Assembly: GCA_050256015.1 (NCBI GenBank)
Contig: JBFWIL010000025.1
Span: 1-17,872 of the forward strand
Direction of reading: 5' to 3'
From: JBFWIL01 sp050256015
GTDB lineage: Bacteria > Bacteroidota > Bacteroidia > Bacteroidales > Prolixibacteraceae
Length of the DNA: 17,872 nt
The notes below the pieces were generated by a model. That model made no database searches, was not told the DNA's origin, and saw only the letters and a list, made by a program, of their open reading frames with translations. Every line of letters begins with the position of its first letter. Within the stretch, counting starts at the first letter, position 1. Positions 14,976-17,872 of this stretch are shown in pieces. The position numbers were made by a program, and so were the translations under genes.

Positions 14976-16229
14976 TTACTTTATTAGTTCTCTTAAGGCG
15001 TTTAAGAGAGCATACGGTTTGTTCATTTCAATTTGAAGGGATGCTTTACAACCTGCATTTTCTCCGGCCAACACATCACTTTCCCGATCGCCAACCATGA
15101 TGGATTCTTTCAGGTTAATATTCCAATCTAATGCAGCCTGCCGCAACATTCCTGGCGCTGGTTTACGACAATTGCATTTTATTTTATATTCTTTCCGTTC
15201 TTCGGGGTATCCGCCATCGGGGTGATGGGGACAGTAATATATAGCATTCAGATAGGCTCCTTCTGCTCCTAATAATGTTTCCAGCTTCGCATGAATGGCT
15301 TCCAGTTCTTCAAAAGAACAGAGGTTTCTGGCTATTATAGATTGATTGGTGACAACAATTGCCAAATACCCTTTATGATTGATGTATTTGATTGCCTCAG
15401 AAACTCCTTCAATGAGTTCTAGTTGTTCTTGACGGTGCAATAGATTTACCTCTTTGGTAATAATACCGTCCCGATCCAAAAAAATAGCTGGTCTGGAATA
15501 TTTTCGGTTTAAGCGGGCTACTTTCCCTGAAATGACATCATCACAAACCGAATAATACCGATCTGGTGTTCCCATATCTTTAACATATTCGAAGGAGATA
15601 TAGCCATAAAGCTTAAGACCATTTGCCAGGCATTTAGGAAGTATGTGCTTTTCAATCTGTGATTTAATACATGGTTCAATATAGTCCAATACTTTTGGGG
15701 AAAAGATAAACAAAGCTGCATTGACCAAGTTACGACTGATAAAACCTTCCGGATGTGGTTTGTTATAAAAATGTACTATTTCCCCTTCATGGTTAACGTC
15801 AACGATATCCGAATCATAAGGATGATCATTCGGATGTACAAGCAAGGTTGCATCTGATTTTTTTGATTGATGATACTCCACCATAGCGTGCATGTCAATG
15901 TCCATGATGGTATCCCCGTAAAAGATAAAAAAGTCTTCTTTTAGCCGTTTTTTCAAATATCCTAACGCACCAGCCGTTCCAAGGGGTGTTTTTTCTTTAT
16001 AGTATTCAATAGATACCCCCCATTTTTCTCCCTTGCCGAAATAGGCTTCAATCTGATCCCCCATATATCCGATAATAAACAGAAATTCAGTATAACCATT
16101 TCGTTTGGCCATTTCCACTTCATATTCCAGAATAGGTTTCCCGTTAATCGGGATCATGGCTTTTGGGATTTCTGCATTAACAGAGGCAATACGGGTACCC
16201 TGTCCTCCTGCAATTACTACAACCTTCAT
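14976..16229 (-). CDS. hddC/gmhB: Fusion of heptose 1-phosphate nucleotidyltransferase (HddC-like) and heptose 1,7-bisphosphate phosphatase (GmhB-like)
   Basis: One 417-residue protein joins two steps. The N-terminal half (about 1-240) is a nucleotidyltransferase with AGGQGTRI at 7-14, EIPKAMIPI at 20-28, YGDTIMDID at 104-112 and DMGTPDRYY at 218-226; it should couple heptose 1-phosphate to a nucleotide, GTP by analogy with HddC. The C-terminal half (about 243-417) is an HAD phosphatase with FLDRDG (Asp252 nucleophile, Asp254), VTNQS (293-297), the zinc-binding set Cys333, His335, Cys352 and Cys354, Lys356 and GDRESD (380-385), all diagnostic of GmhB. The linker is only a few residues. The ATG at 16229 forms TAATG with the epimerase stop; a longer frame from 16265 lacks support. 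In the pathway the phosphatase acts just before the nucleotidyltransferase, so channelling is plausible. Confidence 0.93.
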   Translation of the reverse strand: MKVVVIAGGQGTRIASVNAEIPKAMIPINGKPILEYEVEMAKRNGYTEFLFIIGYMGDQIEAYFGKGEKWGVSIEYYKEKTPLGTAGALGYLKKRLKEDFFIFYGDTIMDIDMHAMVEYHQSKKSDATLLVHPNDHPYDSDIVDVNHEGEIVHFYNKPHPEGFISRNLVNAALFIFSPKVLDYIEPCIKSQIEKHILPKCLANGLKLYGYISFEYVKDMGTPDRYYSVCDDVISGKVARLNRKYSRPAIFLDRDGIITKEVNLLHRQEQLELIEGVSEAIKYINHKGYLAIVVTNQSIIARNLCSFEELEAIHAKLETLLGAEGAYLNAIYYCPHHPDGGYPEERKEYKIKCNCRKPAPGMLRQAALDWNINLKESIMVGDRESDVLAGENAGCKASLQIEMNKPYALLNALRELIK

Positions 16230-17167
16230 TATAATTTTCCTAATGCTTTTTGAATGGCTAAACAAACGGACTCATTAGATGAGTGAGGAGCTTTCCACCC
16301 CAGTGCATTAATCTTTGACAGATCGTACCTAAATTCGGGAACATCTCCCATCCAGCCACGATCACCTCCCGTATATCGGATGGTAGCAGAAAGCTCCATC
16401 TCTTCAATTACCATTTCAGCAATCTCTTTAACGGTGGTTCGTGTGTCTGATCCTAAATTAAATACATTAAAACGTTCGTTGGAATGTTCGCAGACAAAAA
16501 GAATCCCTTCTACTAAGTCTTTGACATACAGGTAGGGCTTGACCTGCTTCCCGTTACCTAATACCTCGAGTTCGAAAGGGTTCTCCTGTAATTTATGGAT
16601 GAAGTCGTAAATCACCCCATGCGTGAAACGTTCTCCGACCACATTTGGAAACCGTGTTATCCATGTCTGAATCTGACAATTCGAACTGAAAGCACTAATG
16701 AAAGCTTCCGAAGCCAGTTTCCCGGCACCGTAATTGGAAACCGGCTGCAATGGCCCATAATTCTCATGAAGACGGTCATGCGTTTCACCGTATATGGCTG
16801 AAGTTGAGGCAAAGAAAAACTTTTTTACACCATATTCCTTCACACACAATAACGTATTATAGGTCGTTTGAAAGGTCAATTCATAATCGACCATGGGATT
16901 GCTGCCTCCTTTCTGAATATCGGAGTTGGCAGCAAGATGGTACACCATATCAAATTTTCCATTAGCAAATATTTTTCGAAGGACATCCAAATGAAGAAGA
17001 TTTTCCTGGATGAAAGAAAAATGAGGATTTTCTATTAAGTGAGCAATATTTTCTTTTTTACCCAGAATAAGATTATCAATAACCGTAATATTATTGTCTT
17101 TTACGATTAATGCATCGCAAAGGTGTGAGCCAATAAAGCCTGCTCCTCCTGTAATTAATATTCTCAT
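16229..17167 (-). CDS. NAD-dependent NDP-sugar epimerase (extended SDR)
   Basis: This 312-residue extended SDR has GGAGFIGSH at residues 7-15, HLAANSD at 77-83, ASTSAIYG at 120-127 and catalytic Tyr146 and Lys150 in YGAGK. The residue after STS is Ala, where 4,6-dehydratases have Asp-Glu, so C4 (or other) epimerisation is more likely than dehydration. RFPNVVGER (171-179) is typical of UDP-glucose 4-epimerase-like proteins. It begins the chain of overlapping heptose genes: its stop shares one base with the start of the HddC-GmhB fusion. That suggests it acts on a heptose or its NDP form, perhaps to make a stereoisomer, but it could serve a hexose. The start is ATG at 17167, 17 bases after the kinase-like gene. 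Confidence 0.88.
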   Translation of the reverse strand: MRILITGGAGFIGSHLCDALIVKDNNITVIDNLILGKKENIAHLIENPHFSFIQENLLHLDVLRKIFANGKFDMVYHLAANSDIQKGGSNPMVDYELTFQTTYNTLLCVKEYGVKKFFFASTSAIYGETHDRLHENYGPLQPVSNYGAGKLASEAFISAFSSNCQIQTWITRFPNVVGERFTHGVIYDFIHKLQENPFELEVLGNGKQVKPYLYVKDLVEGILFVCEHSNERFNVFNLGSDTRTTVKEIAEMVIEEMELSATIRYTGGDRGWMGDVPEFRYDLSKINALGWKAPHSSNESVCLAIQKALGKL

Positions 17168-17184
17168 TTTTTACAATATGTTTT

Positions 17185-17787
17185 TCACAGTTGAATTATA
17201 TAATCCGCACTTTCTTTTGATCGAACAATAAATGGAAATTCATCCTTTTGCCTTTCCTCATAAAGCGATTGTATATCCTTTTCGAACATATCTTTTAACT
17301 TATAGAACCGAATGAAACGTGCTTTTCTTACTTCCTCTTTCTCTTCAGTATATACTTTCAAGGACGAAATTCTTTTTATGTAAGGATGATCCAAGGCGAT
17401 TACCCCGTCAATAAAAATACACGTTGCTTTTTTTATTGAAATACAGGTTTGCATCGTGGAAACTGACCGTGTATGAGCATAATATGGGAAGAAGGACAAT
17501 TCTTCATTATGGATAAGTTCCTCTAAATCTTTTGTTAGTTGGTCATACTGATATCGTTCCCTTACCGTCATATCCGGCTTCCTTTTTTCAACCGGCAGTA
17601 TCCAGCAATCTAAAGGTATTGTGGCAGATAAAACGTTGTAACTGTTCAACTTTTCCTGCATGTTGGCAATAAAAGTTGATTTCCCGGAACGGGACAAGCC
17701 TCCGACAGCAATGAATAATTTATCATTAATCTCCTTTTTTTTAAGGATTATCGCTAAACATTGATTTTGAGTAATAATCACGGGCAT
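17185..17787 (-). CDS. P-loop kinase of the uridine kinase/phosphoribulokinase type
   Basis: This 200-residue protein has a clear Walker A motif, GGLSRSGKST at residues 29-38, an Asp-rich IPLDCWILP segment (57-65) at the place of the uridine-kinase LDxFY acceptor site, and IFIDGVIAL (124-132) like the hydrophobic strand ending in EG(V/I) of that family. The C-terminal half has an Arg-rich lid-like stretch, ARFIRFYKL (156-164). It should transfer phosphate from ATP to a small hydroxyl substrate. I chose ATG 17787; the frame runs 14 codons further to a TTG at 17829 and then meets a stop. It lies 17 bases before the epimerase and leads the visible heptose operon. A run of eight A (coding) falls at 17735-17742. 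Substrate is unknown; a sugar or sugar phosphate of the heptose route is conceivable. Confidence 0.72.
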   Translation of the reverse strand: MPVIITQNQCLAIILKKKEINDKLFIAVGGLSRSGKSTFIANMQEKLNSYNVLSATIPLDCWILPVEKRKPDMTVRERYQYDQLTKDLEELIHNEELSFFPYYAHTRSVSTMQTCISIKKATCIFIDGVIALDHPYIKRISSLKVYTEEKEEVRKARFIRFYKLKDMFEKDIQSLYEERQKDEFPFIVRSKESADYIIQL

Positions 17788-17872
17788 AATTTTGTTCACA
17801 TTATTGAGAACATTGTCGGAGAGCAACAAATTAGTATTTCACTCTATTGACATTTTAAATTTGAAATTTATT

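Noticed and set aside
16230..16265. Twelve-codon extension of the HddC-GmhB fusion upstream of 16229
   Set aside because: The nucleotidyltransferase fold starts directly at MKVVVIAGG, and the TAATG junction with the epimerase stop is the natural coupled start.
1..17872. CRISPR array, tRNA, rRNA or riboswitch
   Set aside because: No regularly spaced direct repeats, cloverleaf with CCA-like acceptor end, or known aptamer core was recognised by eye on either strand; nearly all bases are accounted for by coding genes.

Overview
The window reads as Bacteroidota, most likely order Bacteroidales. The evidence is a SusD/RagB-type lipoprotein C-terminus at the left edge, a two-domain fucokinase/GDP-fucose pyrophosphorylase (Fkp) of the Bacteroides type, A-rich leaders instead of Shine-Dalgarno sequences before most genes, and a possible Bacteroidota-type promoter. 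The genus cannot be fixed from the sequence alone.

Layout. Bases 2-730 (+) are the 3' part of a SusD-like gene. It converges on a long minus-strand polysaccharide (capsule or O-antigen type) locus, with a 15-bp perfect hairpin between them at 778-814. Everything from 905 to the right edge is transcribed leftwards. In transcription order the modules are: (A) 17787-12290, a low-GC heptose module: P-loop uridine-kinase-like protein, NDP-sugar epimerase, a nucleotidyltransferase-phosphatase fusion (HddC-GmhB), heptose-7-phosphate kinase (HddA), sedoheptulose-7-phosphate isomerase (GmhA) and a GT4 glycosyltransferase. (B) 12289-11475, an 815-bp scar with a broken transposase, a nucleotidyltransferase-like C-terminal fragment and a candidate promoter. 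(C) 11474-7980, GT26 glycosyltransferase, FabH-like ketosynthase, FabG-like reductase and a GNAT acyltransferase, tightly coupled. (D) 7917-5069, NodB-type deacetylase, SDR epimerase/reductase and a WecA/WbpL-type initiating phosphoglycosyltransferase. (E) 4997-905, Fkp and Gmd, visibly more GC-rich.

How the genes may work together. Module A holds every catalytic step from sedoheptulose 7-phosphate to an NDP-activated (expected GDP) D-glycero-D-manno-heptose. The next gene encodes a GT4 transferase that could use the product. Module C looks like a small acyl-making and acyl-transferring unit: the ketosynthase and ketoreductase keep their catalytic residues, so a 3-hydroxyacyl group (for example 3-hydroxybutyryl) on an amino sugar is a reasonable guess. 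The following deacetylase could free the amine. Module D would load the first sugar on undecaprenyl phosphate. Module E makes GDP-4-keto-6-deoxymannose and salvages L-fucose into GDP-fucose. No flippase, polymerase, export or GDP-fucose synthase gene is visible, so the locus must extend beyond the right edge or rely on genes elsewhere.

The points most worth following are the ketosynthase-reductase-GNAT-deacetylase unit, the fused HddC-GmhB with its extra kinase and epimerase, and the mosaic scar between the two halves of the locus.
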